64,000 nucleotides of DNA from JACPFJ01 sp036504875 (GCA_036504875.1 DASXUK010000010.1:1-64000), one strand, 5' to 3'. Shown: positions 16,929 to 26,187, numbered from the stretch's first letter. Program-made: numbers and translations. Notes: a model not told the origin generated them from the sequence alone.

Positions 16929-19346
16929 CTAGAGACGGAAGGGAGTGAAAATCTGCCACGTTTTGCCATCACTAACAACTTCAATGGTTCCATCCCTATC
17001 GGTGCGGTAAGTAGCTACCCCCCGCTTTTCAAGAAGTTTCAGTGTAGCCGGCGAAGGCAGTCCGAAATTATTGTTAAAGCCCGAGGAAATCAGGGCTGCC
17101 TTTGGCTGGATTTGATCCAGAAATTTGCTGGAGGTTGAAAAGCGGCTACCATGATGGCCGACCTTCAATATTGTTGATCTGAGATTAATCCGGTTGTTCA
17201 GCATCTGATCCTCGGCCGGCAAACCGGCATCGGCGGTAAAGAGCATGCTAAAATTACCATACTCCAGTTTAAAAACCAGGGATTCATCATTCAGGCCTAT
17301 TTGATGATCGTCGCGACTTTTTAATGCCGGCGCTGGTAACAGTTGCGGTGACAAGACCGAGATACTTACCCCCGAGCCAAGCTTGATTTTGTCGCCTGCT
17401 GCAAGCTGTCGCATTGGAACCTTTTTTTCCAGTAAATTCAAACGCACCTGTTCATATTGTTTACCAACACCTCCCGGTGCTGCCTCCCAGAACTCACCTA
17501 TTGAGAAAGCGCTGGAAACAAAAGGCAGTCCCCCAATATGATCGGGATGGCTATGGGTCAATATGAGACGGTCAATCCGGTGTACACCCATTTTATGTAA
17601 AGCAGGCACCAGTGTGCGTTGACCGAAATCCTTGTCGCTCTCCTGGAGATACCCCCCTCCGTCGACCAGCATGGTACCGCCATCTGGTAGTTTGATCAAA
17701 AGCGATTCGGCCTGCCCGACACTAAGCATGCTAATGTGCAGGCGGCCGTCTGCCGAAGAGGGTGCGGATGCATGGGCCAAGATCGCCAAGGATGGCAAGA
17801 GACCACACATAGCTAACTTTATGCGCCGGTTGGCAACAAAGGTTAGTGAGATCATTAGCCCTAAAAAAGCAGCCATATCCAGCCTTGATACGCAATAAAA
17901 CTGCAATAGCGGTAATTTGGCAAATAAAAGGATCAGCTTATTGGAAAACCATACGATTTTCCCGGCCATCCAAAGCAAGGCCAAGGCAAACGGTTCAAAA
18001 ACATAGACAAACGGCAGTGAACAAAAGCCGATTAAAACCGCGCCATAACCTAATAAAGGAACAATCACAAAATTAGAAAGTATGCCATTCAGTGAAGCTT
18101 GATTAAAAATAAAAAGTACCGGCACGGCAGTAACCAACGATGCAATGCAGGAGGTGATCACAAACTGGAGCAACGAACGCTGCCAGCTGACTTTCATATT
18201 CCTGAAAAGATTCATAACCGGCGGTACAAGGATAACGATACCCCACAGCGCTACAAAAGAAAGTTGAAACGATATATCGAACAGGCTGGGGGGGTGGATG
18301 GCAAGCAATAGCAAGGCAGCAGCCAGCAAAGAGTTGATCGGATCGCTCTCACGCTCGGCATACAAAGCCAGAACCATGAAGATCAGCATGATCACCGAAC
18401 GGGTCGTGGCCGGTGCTGCACCAGTTAGAAAGAGATACATCAACATAGCCGGCAGAGAGAGCAACAGGACCAGACGCCGCAGATTAAATCTTATGGCCAG
18501 TGTTTCAAAGCGGGTCGCCAGCAGCAGGGCTATTTGAACGATAAAAAAGGCGATAATGGCGATGTGAAAGCCGGAAACCGACAGGATATGATTAACGCCC
18601 GCCTTTGTATAGGCCTCGGTTAACTTTAGCGGTATTCTTTTCTGGTCCCCGATCAAGAGAGCCGCCAGTACCGCGGCTACCTCATTGTCAGGCACGGCAT
18701 GTCTTATGAATGCTCCCAGTGATTTAGCAATCATATCCAGCCTGCGTTGCAGCGAGTCCTCTGCCGCGCCCCGAATCAAAACGATTTCATCGCCACTGCT
18801 CACTCTTCCAACAGCGGCAACTCCTTGAAACAATAAAAAACGGGGATAATCAAACTCGCCCGGCAGTCCAAGAACGCGCGGGATACCAATACGAGTGCTA
18901 AAACGGATTCGGTCCCCCCGTTCAAAGGGGAGGTCGCCGGGAGAAGAAACATAGACCAGCAGATTGTTTTCGGCAGGAATAGCGTGACCATCTTTGACAA
19001 ATGCTTCTGTACGCAGAATGAAACTACTGCCGTCAGGCATAACCGCAGGCCGGGAACCAACTATGCCTTCTACTGTAATCTGGGAATGTCCTGCGAAGAA
19101 CTGAATAGCTGTTGGTGAAACCGGACTGTTTTTCCAGGGCGATAGTGCGTGCATACCCCAGATACTGAAGAATATAATCGTACAGATAGAAAGCGCCAGA
19201 TCATTACGGATAAAACAGGCTAGCAGCAGACAGCTAAATGCTGCCGGGACTATCGGTAAAGAGACCAATTGTCCGCTCAGCTCAGAGCAGATTAGACCCG
19301 CAGCAAGCCCGAACAAGGGGAACAGCAGGGGTCGTTCATGCAGCAT
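16929..19346 (-). CDS. comEC: DNA internalization/competence protein ComEC
   Basis: 805 residues with the full ComEC/Rec2 layout: N-terminal membrane and OB-like DUF4131 region, a polytopic Competence domain (about 215-500, containing YTKAGVNHILSVSGFHIAI), and a C-terminal metallo-beta-lactamase domain with THSHPDHIGG (about residue 595). It forms the inner-membrane channel for single-stranded DNA uptake in transformation. The gene sits 3 bases from the end of the upstream exported-protein gene on the same strand. Competence in this organism is not shown by sequence alone. Confidence 0.93.
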   Translation of the reverse strand: MLHERPLLFPLFGLAAGLICSELSGQLVSLPIVPAAFSCLLLACFIRNDLALSICTIIFFSIWGMHALSPWKNSPVSPTAIQFFAGHSQITVEGIVGSRPAVMPDGSSFILRTEAFVKDGHAIPAENNLLVYVSSPGDLPFERGDRIRFSTRIGIPRVLGLPGEFDYPRFLLFQGVAAVGRVSSGDEIVLIRGAAEDSLQRRLDMIAKSLGAFIRHAVPDNEVAAVLAALLIGDQKRIPLKLTEAYTKAGVNHILSVSGFHIAIIAFFIVQIALLLATRFETLAIRFNLRRLVLLLSLPAMLMYLFLTGAAPATTRSVIMLIFMVLALYAERESDPINSLLAAALLLLAIHPPSLFDISFQLSFVALWGIVILVPPVMNLFRNMKVSWQRSLLQFVITSCIASLVTAVPVLFIFNQASLNGILSNFVIVPLLGYGAVLIGFCSLPFVYVFEPFALALLWMAGKIVWFSNKLILLFAKLPLLQFYCVSRLDMAAFLGLMISLTFVANRRIKLAMCGLLPSLAILAHASAPSSADGRLHISMLSVGQAESLLIKLPDGGTMLVDGGGYLQESDKDFGQRTLVPALHKMGVHRIDRLILTHSHPDHIGGLPFVSSAFSIGEFWEAAPGGVGKQYEQVRLNLLEKKVPMRQLAAGDKIKLGSGVSISVLSPQLLPAPALKSRDDHQIGLNDESLVFKLEYGNFSMLFTADAGLPAEDQMLNNRINLRSTILKVGHHGSRFSTSSKFLDQIQPKAALISSGFNNNFGLPSPATLKLLEKRGVATYRTDRDGTIEVVSDGKTWQIFTPFRL

Positions 19347-19349
19347 GGT

Positions 19350-20507
19350 TTACTTTCTTACCGGGTACTTTTCTTGTATAGATCTGATCAGTTTATCGGC
19401 TTCATCCGCGCCGACCTGTCGGTCGGGAGCTCCATTCAATCCGGCCAGAAGCATAAAATCGCCAGCCGACGTACCCAGGCGGGTGAACTGGATCATATCC
19501 AGGCCCCCCATAGGAGGAAGTTTAACCGTAAGCATATTTTCGCCGGAATCAAGTCTGTAGACACCCAGATCGAGCAGGTCCAGATACTGCTTGCCGGCCA
19601 CAGAAAAACTGGTTCCATTGACATCCCCGGTGATAGATACTCCCAGAACGCGGACCCGCAATTTGTAAATGCCGGTTTCTTTAACTCTTATCGGAAGGCG
19701 AATCTCAGCCCCCCTAAACCCCGCTCGCAGCCACGCCCGCGATGAAAAAGCTCCGAGATAACTTACCACCGATGGACTGGCATCCCGTGAAGGAAGCGCT
19801 ACATCAACAGCTGCCATCGGAGGGGGAACATCCTTATTGACGACCGGTAGCTTGTCATAGAGGTTCATCAGTGACACAGCCACCTCGGACAATCGATCGG
19901 CTGTCAGAGGTTCTCTAAAACGCCAGCCGGAAAAAGGCTGGATAGGATGGTAATTAGGGGCTACAAAGGAAAATGAATCTATTCCGCCACCAGGTGGAAT
20001 CGCAAGCTTAATCTGGAAAGCGCCCGGCTTTAATGTGATCGTGCCGCAATCAACCTCGCTAAAACCACCCGCTACAGAACCTGCTTTATAATCGTTTCCG
20101 TTTATGGTCCAAATAAACCCGTTGCCCTGCAAGACCGCCTTCAACCTGTACTCCCCACCCATAGGAACCATCACTGAAAAAGTGGCGCTCGTCGTATCAG
20201 ATGTGCCCTGCAGCCATCCGCGTCCTGTAAATGGCCCATGAAGGTTATAATCAGCCAAACTGACACGATCGGTTTTCGGGTTATAGACATCCTCCGCCTC
20301 AAAGCGGAAGGTGCGCTGGCCTCCAAGAACAAGCAGATAATCCCTGTCCGAGATTTCCTTGGAAAGCCCCGCATCCCAACCAAATCGGTGGACTATCATT
20401 CGCCCAAGATTTTTTTGGGTAAAAACAGCTGGGCTCTTTTCAGCTGACCAGACAGGGACTGCCGCAAAAGCAAGGGCCGTAGCCATCATGAACAGATATT
20501 TGAACAT
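19350..20507 (-). CDS. Exported protein with two carbohydrate-binding-module-like domains
   Basis: 385 residues, unknown function. Signal peptide MFKYLFMMATALAFAAVPVWSA. Two similar beta-rich regions are visible: about 50-165 (FRFEAEDVYNP ... GGGIDSFSFV) and about 225-345 (AWLRAGFRGAEIRLPIRV ... GGLDMIQFTRL). Both end in a GG(I/L)D-F motif typical of CBM6/35-like sandwiches. No catalytic residues are evident. It could bind polysaccharide or act as a structural surface protein. It lies directly upstream of comEC and probably shares its transcript. Confidence 0.65.
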   Translation of the reverse strand: MFKYLFMMATALAFAAVPVWSAEKSPAVFTQKNLGRMIVHRFGWDAGLSKEISDRDYLLVLGGQRTFRFEAEDVYNPKTDRVSLADYNLHGPFTGRGWLQGTSDTTSATFSVMVPMGGEYRLKAVLQGNGFIWTINGNDYKAGSVAGGFSEVDCGTITLKPGAFQIKLAIPPGGGIDSFSFVAPNYHPIQPFSGWRFREPLTADRLSEVAVSLMNLYDKLPVVNKDVPPPMAAVDVALPSRDASPSVVSYLGAFSSRAWLRAGFRGAEIRLPIRVKETGIYKLRVRVLGVSITGDVNGTSFSVAGKQYLDLLDLGVYRLDSGENMLTVKLPPMGGLDMIQFTRLGTSAGDFMLLAGLNGAPDRQVGADEADKLIRSIQEKYPVRK

Positions 20508-20645
20508 TTTTATCTCCGATCAGACTTGCTTTAGAAACTAGCACTACAAAACTGTATTATTACTTTTGTTAAAAGACTATCAAAATTTATGTTACTTGAA
20601 AACCTGGCAATTGAATGATAATTATGAAGGCCTTTACATATAATC

Positions 20646-20765
20646 ATGTCCAGGTTTAGTATGAAGCCTCAAGACTCGCTGAAGCTGGATATTATTTCCT
20701 GGGGACTGGCTGGAGTTGCATCATTCCTTCCGGCCTGCCGCTGGGAGGAACAGTCGTACGGATGA
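20646..20765 (+). CDS. Candidate small leader ORF before the HD-GYP regulator
   Basis: A 39-codon frame from ATG at 20646, containing LKLDIISWGLAGVASFLPAC, a moderately hydrophobic stretch. It ends 19 bases before the regulator start at 20785. The ribosome-binding site is weak (GAAGG too far upstream). It may be a small protein, a leader peptide or chance; a conservation test is needed to decide. Confidence 0.25.
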   Translation: MSRFSMKPQDSLKLDIISWGLAGVASFLPACRWEEQSYG

Positions 20766-20784
20766 GCTTTTCGGGGAGTTTGTC

Positions 20785-21831
20785 ATGAATGAGCATATTC
20801 TCATAGTCGACGATGAAGAAATGATCAGAGAGCTACTTTCCTCGACACTTGTTCAGGAAGGCTATATCTGTTATCAGGCCGCAAATGTTGATGAGGCTTT
20901 CAATATCCTAGGTGATCACAGGATTGATCTGGTCGTATCCGATATTATGATGCCTGGCCGCAGCGGCGTCGAACTACTAAAAGACCTGAAAAAGGTTGAT
21001 CCCGAAATTGCTGTACTTATGATTACCGGGCTTTCTGATATGAATACCGCCATGGAGTGCATTCATCTCGGTGCTGATGATTACATCACCAAACCTTTCG
21101 GCATCAGCCGAGTGCTTCTAACGGTAAGAAACCTGATTGAGAAGCGAAGCCTGGCAATTGAAAAGAAAAATTATCAGGTAAGCCTTGAATTCAAGGTTAT
21201 GAAACAGACCGAAAAGATCCGCAGCACCATGAGCGACTTGCATACCGCCTATGACAACACTCTGTCAGCGTTGGTCAAGGCGCTTGATGCCCGCGAGAAA
21301 GAGGTCGGATCGCACTCGGAAAGAGTCATGAGTTACACTATGTTCATTGCCAGCAAGATCGGCATTTCCGGAACAGAGCTGGAAAAGCTCGGCAAAGGTG
21401 CCTTACTTCATGACATAGGCAAAATCGGCATTACCGACAATATTCTTCTTAAGCCTGGAAAACTGGACGACCAGGAATGGGTTGAGATGCGACGGCATCC
21501 CCAGATCGGCTATGATATTCTGTCTGAAATTAAATTTCTGGAAGGCCCGGCCGAGATCATACTGACACATCATGAACGTTTTGATGGCAATGGTTATCCG
21601 AACAAACTTATAGGCCAGCAGATACCGATTGGCTCCCGTATTTTCGGTGTGGTGGATACGCTGGATGCCATGACATCTGATCGGCCCTACAGGAAAGCCC
21701 TACCCTTTGAGGCAGTTATCCACGAGGTAAAAAAATTCCGCGGCACCCAATTTGATCCTGACATCGCCGATATATTTCTTTCAATCTCGCGCGCTCAATG
21801 GGAAGAATGTGCTGGAAAACATTTTGAATAA
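20785..21831 (+). CDS. Response regulator with HD-GYP phosphodiesterase domain
   Basis: 348 residues. The start at 20785 is chosen because GGGGAG lies seven bases upstream and MNEHILIVDDEE is a typical receiver N-terminus. The receiver domain has phosphoacceptor Asp in LVVSDIMMPG. The HD-GYP domain has LLHDIGKIGI, the RRHPQIGYDIL helix and HHERFDGNGYP, so metal ligands and GYP are intact. It should hydrolyse c-di-GMP on phosphorylation, opposing the GGDEF protein encoded about 4 kb away. A terminator follows. Confidence 0.92.
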   Translation: MNEHILIVDDEEMIRELLSSTLVQEGYICYQAANVDEAFNILGDHRIDLVVSDIMMPGRSGVELLKDLKKVDPEIAVLMITGLSDMNTAMECIHLGADDYITKPFGISRVLLTVRNLIEKRSLAIEKKNYQVSLEFKVMKQTEKIRSTMSDLHTAYDNTLSALVKALDAREKEVGSHSERVMSYTMFIASKIGISGTELEKLGKGALLHDIGKIGITDNILLKPGKLDDQEWVEMRRHPQIGYDILSEIKFLEGPAEIILTHHERFDGNGYPNKLIGQQIPIGSRIFGVVDTLDAMTSDRPYRKALPFEAVIHEVKKFRGTQFDPDIADIFLSISRAQWEECAGKHFE

Positions 21832-21866
21832 AGAAGGGGAGGCAGTATCTATAGCTTCCCCTTCTT
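21831..21866. terminator. Bidirectional terminator between convergent genes
   Basis: AAGAAGGGGA (21831-21840) pairs with TCCCCTTCTT (21857-21866). It lies between the HD-GYP gene and the convergent small acidic-protein gene. Confidence 0.65.
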
Positions 21867-21883
21867 CATAACTTATTTATAGT

Positions 21884-22159
21884 TTATTCTTCCCAGCCCC
21901 CATCGTCATAGCCTTCTTCATTAACATCATCTCCGAAAGCAAAGTCATCTTCTTCCAAGCCATCAGAATCCTCATCCAGATAGGGTGCTATAGGTTGCTC
22001 ATCCTCCTCGGCAATACGTTCAAAACGTGCCAGCAGTTCAGGATTCTCACAAAACCCGCCCACTTTATATTTGCATGACTCCAGTTCACACAAATCAAAG
22101 AGTTGAATCTCACTGCATAGTCGCTTAGAGGGCTTCTTTAACTCTTGTTCCTCATCCAT
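21884..22159 (-). CDS. Small acidic protein with four cysteines, unknown function
   Basis: 91 residues. The start at 22159 is chosen for GAAGGA seven bases upstream; a longer frame to 22195 would overlap fbp. Four cysteines lie in the first half (C at SEIQLFDLC, ELESC, GGFC, plus RLC), spaced as in small metal-binding or iron-sulfur proteins. The C-terminal half is extremely acidic (DEDSDGLEEDDFAFGDDVNE). I recognise no family. It immediately follows fbp on the same strand and probably shares its transcript. Confidence 0.6.
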   Translation of the reverse strand: MDEEQELKKPSKRLCSEIQLFDLCELESCKYKVGGFCENPELLARFERIAEEDEQPIAPYLDEDSDGLEEDDFAFGDDVNEEGYDDGGWEE

Positions 22160-22181
22160 AACCTGTTCCTTCAACAGTTTA

Positions 22182-23126
22182 TTAGCAATGTCCATTTAAA
22201 AATTCACTGGCCTTTTCAACATCGTCCTGGCACCCGATATAGATCGGGCTTCTCTGATCAAGCCCGTCAGGGACAATATCAAGAATGGGAATTTTACCAT
22301 TGGTGGCCGCCCCGCCCGCCTGTTCAATCAAGAACGCCATCGGATTTAACTCAAATAACAATCGAAGCTTGCCATTCGGTGCGTCTTTAAGGGCTGGATA
22401 CATAAAAATCCCCTTGCCCTTCATGAGCACCTGGTTAATATCAGGAACGAATCCACCGGAGTACCTGAGCTTGGCTCCCTTATCCTCCAAATGACGGATA
22501 AAACGTTCGTTTTCATCAGTATAATTTTTACGCAATCCGCCGGGAGAATATATGTCCCCGGCAGGTTTCATCCGGACATTTTCCCTGGTCAGGGTATATT
22601 CCATCAATTGGTTCATGGTAAACTCATAGACCCCTTTACCGACGGAATAAACCAAGGAAACTCTCGGTCCGTAAAGGATATAAATAGCCCCTACCATCTT
22701 GCGTCCCGGTTGAAGCAATTCACAACCCTGATAAATACCCATAATAGTACCGACAGCCAGATTTACATCAACCAGTGAAGAACCATCCAGCGGATCATAG
22801 GCAACAGAGAACATGCCCCGCGGATTACTGCTCACCTCATATATTTCATCCATTTCCTCGGAAGCAATGTTACAAACCACACCGGAATGTATCATTCGTT
22901 TACGCATGATGCGATCGGACAGCACATCCAGAGCCAGCTGTTCTTCGCCATAAAGATTCGAGGTACCTGCCACGCCCAGGTCACCGGTCCGTACAGCATT
23001 GATCACGTATTTGCTTGCCTCGGCAACTTCACAGATCAGATGAACCATGTTGTCACTGATATTCTGATCTCTCAGATGCCTGCGCAAATCGATCTGAAAT
23101 TTCGTCTTGCCTGCCTCGCTGGACAT
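22182..23126 (-). CDS. fbp: Fructose-1,6-bisphosphatase, class I
   Basis: 314 residues. The metal/active-site motif YDPLDGSSLVDVNLAVGTI is clear, with EEMDE upstream supplying another metal ligand and SGGFVPDINQVLMKG in the substrate region. It dephosphorylates fructose-1,6-bisphosphate in gluconeogenesis, consistent with growth on acetate-like substrates. The protein is slightly shorter than the usual 330-340 residues but covers the domain. AGGAGGG lies just before the ATG at 23126. Confidence 0.94.
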   Translation of the reverse strand: MSSEAGKTKFQIDLRRHLRDQNISDNMVHLICEVAEASKYVINAVRTGDLGVAGTSNLYGEEQLALDVLSDRIMRKRMIHSGVVCNIASEEMDEIYEVSSNPRGMFSVAYDPLDGSSLVDVNLAVGTIMGIYQGCELLQPGRKMVGAIYILYGPRVSLVYSVGKGVYEFTMNQLMEYTLTRENVRMKPAGDIYSPGGLRKNYTDENERFIRHLEDKGAKLRYSGGFVPDINQVLMKGKGIFMYPALKDAPNGKLRLLFELNPMAFLIEQAGGAATNGKIPILDIVPDGLDQRSPIYIGCQDDVEKASEFLNGHC

Positions 23127-23351
23127 GAACCCTCCTATTGATAATTAAGTAAAAGCAATTCAAGTGTTTAACATTACTATAAATTTATAGGTTTAACAAG
23201 CCTCAAAAAAATTTAGTTTCAATAATTTTTTAATATTTTCAGCCTAAACATCAAAAAGCGGGAGTGACGAGATATAGGTGAATCATAGGGGATATGCCAA
23301 CCAATCGAGGCTATAATGAAACTTCCTACAAAGGCTGTCAGCATGAATTCT

Positions 23352-24110
23352 TTAAAATTCGTAAATGGCGCCATCATGGAGAAGTTCTATCTGCTGCATT
23401 CCAAGACTCTTTATCTCATTTTTTATAATTTCATAATATTGTGGCTTTGGGTGAGTAATGAGAATTCGTTTTGGTAGTACCTTTATCTTTTCCAATTCCG
23501 CAATTAGCAACGAGCATGTCAGATGCTTGGTCAGAAGCGCCAGCGACTCCATGCTATTGGGAAAAGAAACCTCTATTATAAGGGCATCTACATCAGAAAC
23601 ATGATTCCAAAATTCAACAGTAGGCCCGGTATCGCCTGTATAGGCAAGCGTCTTCCCCTCCTTGGCAAGAATATAACCGACCGCAGGAACCGTATGGTTT
23701 ACTGATACAGCTTTTACCGAGTAACCACCCACCTTGAATTCCTGATTGGTAAGAATGGTTTCGAAATTCAGGACCGGATTTTCATCGTCAGGCAACCTGG
23801 TAAAGTCAGGCCAGATTATATTATTAAAAAGATGGTTCTTAAGTGCCGATATAACATCGATGGTACTGAAGACCTTGACTGTATGATGGATGTTTTTAAT
23901 GATGATATTATCGGCCAGGACAGGTATGCCGCGAATATGATCGAGATGGGAGTGGGTGATCAAAATGTTATGTATCTTCCACTGTTCCTTTTCGGTCAAA
24001 ACAGAGCCGGTAGTGCCAGCATCCAATAGAAGATGGTCATCAACCAGAAAAGCCGGGGGTCGGAAGTCCGGAAACTCCGCGCCAGCGCTGCCCAAGACCC
24101 GCAACCTCAT
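23352..24110 (-). CDS. Metallo-beta-lactamase-fold phosphodiesterase (PDE class II / RNase Z-like)
   Basis: 252 residues from 24110, chosen for AAAGGA six bases upstream. It has GSAGAEFPDFRPPAFLV, the zinc motif THSHLDHIRG, AVSVNHTVPAVGY and the distal YTGDTGPT and ITHPKP. The layout resembles class II 3',5'-cyclic-nucleotide phosphodiesterases, which share the fold with RNase Z. Whether it cleaves cyclic nucleotides or another phosphodiester cannot be told. It is flanked by 225 bases without genes on the fbp side. Confidence 0.78.
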   Translation of the reverse strand: MRLRVLGSAGAEFPDFRPPAFLVDDHLLLDAGTTGSVLTEKEQWKIHNILITHSHLDHIRGIPVLADNIIIKNIHHTVKVFSTIDVISALKNHLFNNIIWPDFTRLPDDENPVLNFETILTNQEFKVGGYSVKAVSVNHTVPAVGYILAKEGKTLAYTGDTGPTVEFWNHVSDVDALIIEVSFPNSMESLALLTKHLTCSLLIAELEKIKVLPKRILITHPKPQYYEIIKNEIKSLGMQQIELLHDGAIYEF

Positions 24111-24255
24111 AAACGTTCCTTTCAAGAACAAGGTCAACCCGAGAAAAAATTAATCCTATTTTGTAACACCGATGTCAATAAAGTCAAGGATTGGAAGAAC
24201 CTTACCCTGGCATAACTTTTTTATAATTGCTGCAAACAATATTTTTGGAACAATT

Positions 24256-25080
24256 CTATGATAGTTTCTGGCAAAGCGGGCACAAGTGAGTGCCCCTTTG
24301 TCCGACCCTGATTTTGATGATCTTTGTCCCGCAGACAAAGCACTGACAGCCATCTCTGCCATAGACGCTAATCAGGAATTTTCCAGCTTTAAAGACACCG
24401 TCGATATTAGCTCCATTAGCAGCAACCGCTTCGTCTAATACCGCTTTAATACTAATAAACAAGCGCTTTACCTCAGCGGGCTCAAGATGGCTGGATATCG
24501 TGAGTGGGTGGAGTCGGGCACGAAAAAGGCTCTCATCGGCATAAATATTCCCGATACCCGCCAGAAAGGACTGATCAAGCAGCAGCGGCTTGAGCTGGCG
24601 GCGATAAGCAGCCAGCCGCGAGGCAAACTCTTCAGAACCAACAGACAAGGCATCCGGACCCAGACCGGAAATGACCGCGGCGGGATCATCCACTAGCCAT
24701 ACCCGACCGAATTTACGCGGATCATCGAAACGCAAGGCCACATTGTTATCCAACAACAGCGCCAGACGGGTGTAACGGTCAAAGGCCTGCTCATGTGGAA
24801 CCAGGAACAATCTTCCGGTCATGCGCAGGTGGACAACCAGAAAACATTCAGCATTAGCCTGCTCGTTTGGCGATTTCAAGCCCAGGATCAAAAATTTGCC
24901 ATGCCGGGTTACAGAGGCGAATTGATATCCTTCCAGCTCCAACAGAGAATCTCTACTGGAAACTTTGGAAAAAACCCCTTTCCAAACCTGATGCACAGCC
25001 CGGATGCATCGCCCCTGTAGCGATGGAACACCATCCCGTAGGCTCCGAGCTATGTTTTCGACCTCAGGCAGTTCCGGCAA
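24256..25080 (-). CDS. mutM: Formamidopyrimidine-DNA glycosylase
   Basis: 274 residues, starting at a TTG (25080-25078) seven bases after AAAGGAG. This gives the required N-terminus PELPEVE, with catalytic Pro2 and Glu3 after Met removal. It has the helix-two-turn-helix segment (LLLDQSFLAGIGNIYADE) and a C-terminal zinc finger (C-x-C-x2-C ... C-x2-C). It removes oxidised purines from DNA. All catalytic features are intact. Confidence 0.96.
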   Translation of the reverse strand: MPELPEVENIARSLRDGVPSLQGRCIRAVHQVWKGVFSKVSSRDSLLELEGYQFASVTRHGKFLILGLKSPNEQANAECFLVVHLRMTGRLFLVPHEQAFDRYTRLALLLDNNVALRFDDPRKFGRVWLVDDPAAVISGLGPDALSVGSEEFASRLAAYRRQLKPLLLDQSFLAGIGNIYADESLFRARLHPLTISSHLEPAEVKRLFISIKAVLDEAVAANGANIDGVFKAGKFLISVYGRDGCQCFVCGTKIIKIRVGQRGTHLCPLCQKLS

Positions 25081-25160
25081 AAAAGCTCCTTTAGATGGGG
25101 CAGGGTATGTATCAAATGATGATCGGATGATAAAGAATAAGGACCTGAACCCTATCAGCT

Positions 25161-25277
25161 ATGAAGGCCACTCGGAAGCGGAGTTCAGCCACGGCCTTTG
25201 TCGAAGCCTGCATCAAAAAACTGCACCCCGAACTGTATCAACAGGTTTGTGTAAGTTCCAACAAGTGGGAGGGTTAA
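25161..25277 (+). CDS. Candidate small basic protein ORF
   Basis: 38 codons from ATG at 25161, MKATRKRSSATAFVEAC followed by IKKLHPELYQQVCVSSNKWEG. The composition looks protein-like (an amphipathic helix and two cysteines) rather than shadow-like. There is no good ribosome-binding site, and it overlaps the convergent gene by four bases. It may instead be the tail of a decayed gene. Confidence 0.25.
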   Translation: MKATRKRSSATAFVEACIKKLHPELYQQVCVSSNKWEG

Positions 25278-25465
25278 TTCGGACCTGCCTGAGTGTTTGA
25301 TTTATCCTTTGGTTTATGTTGCGCATGCAGCACCACCAGAAAAAACGGAAACACCCCCGATAAAAGTCCCCACAGGATGGGGTTTTTTCCACGCCGCCTG
25401 GCCATGTAGCTACCCAGTGCTGCAGGCAGACCAAATAGCAGCAGCAAAAAGATTAATTCACTCAT
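25274..25465 (-). CDS. Small two-helix membrane protein, unknown function
   Basis: 63 residues from ATG 25465, with AAGGAA eight bases upstream. Two hydrophobic segments (about 2-19 and 30-48) flank a basic loop, MARRRGKNP; the tail is polar. The layout of a helical hairpin with a positive loop suggests an inner-membrane protein with a cytoplasmic loop. No specific family is recognised. Confidence 0.6.
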   Translation of the reverse strand: MSELIFLLLLFGLPAALGSYMARRRGKNPILWGLLSGVFPFFLVVLHAQHKPKDKSNTQAGPN

Positions 25466-25652
25466 CAGATTTCCTTGTTTTTGCAGATGGATCGACTGTG
25501 AAGAGTGTAGCACTCCTCCGCCCCGGTTTGCAAACCGCAACATTTATCAGACAACAATACTTGAGAGAATGTTTGAAAAGGCAAACAGAATGTCGTACGG
25601 GGACGGCGCTGCAAAACGTGAAATGTTGAAAAGTTTATTTCGAAGTTCCCAA

Positions 25653-25690
25653 AACAAAGGCGCTTCGTGTACCGAAGCACCTTTGTTTTT
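25653..25690. terminator. Rho-independent terminator after the DsrE-like gene
   Basis: AACAAAGGCGCTTCG pairs with CGAAGCACCTTTGTT with one mismatch across a four-base loop. A-rich and T-rich flanks make it usable in both directions; it lies just past the stop of the minus-strand gene. Confidence 0.8.
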
Positions 25691-25701
25691 TATAGACCAG
25701 C

Positions 25702-26187
25702 TTACATCCAGGCAACCACAGCATCAGCTATATTCTTCATCAGCCAGTCGGCACCCTGTTTATCCACAAAATCGTATTTGTCCCCACCAACAGCCCCCAT
25801 ATACTCGGCGCAAGGCGGACACACTCCGAACGTCGCACCCTTTTCCTTCAGCTTTTTCATTAATTCCGCGGCACTGCCAAATTTCTTGAAGATCGGTGAC
25901 TCAATCCTTTCGGCCTTGCCCTTGACCGCCAACTCAGCCCCATCCAGCGTCATCCAGACGTGAACCGCCCCAAAGCCCTTGTCGAGTGCTGTCACAGCAC
26001 ATAATAAGCTCAAGATAGCCTTGTTGGGATTGCTGCCGCCGTTGGTAGCCACGACAATGTATTTTTTGCCTTCAGCTGGTGCAGCAGAAGCGTTTCCGGC
26101 TATAAGTCCCCCCAGCGCCACAGCACCAAAACCGGCCCCCACACCCTTCAGAAAATCTCCCCTGGTGATATTTTTACTTTCTTCCAT
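25702..26187 (-). CDS. Exported DsrE/DsrF-like sulfur-relay family protein
   Basis: 161 residues. The N-terminus (NITRGDFLKGVGAGFGAVALGGLIAGNASA) looks like a twin-arginine signal, but the usual RR is R-G, so only one arginine remains. The mature part is a DsrE-fold: IVVATNGGSNPNKAI, VHVWMTLDGAELAV, and a conserved FGVCPPCAEYMG holding the candidate sulfur-carrying cysteines. Relatives carry sulfur or act as peroxiredoxin-like small proteins; an exported one may handle periplasmic sulfur or selenium. It lies downstream of, and co-directional with, the LysR gene. Confidence 0.72.
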   Translation of the reverse strand: MEESKNITRGDFLKGVGAGFGAVALGGLIAGNASAAPAEGKKYIVVATNGGSNPNKAILSLLCAVTALDKGFGAVHVWMTLDGAELAVKGKAERIESPIFKKFGSAAELMKKLKEKGATFGVCPPCAEYMGAVGGDKYDFVDKQGADWLMKNIADAVVAWM

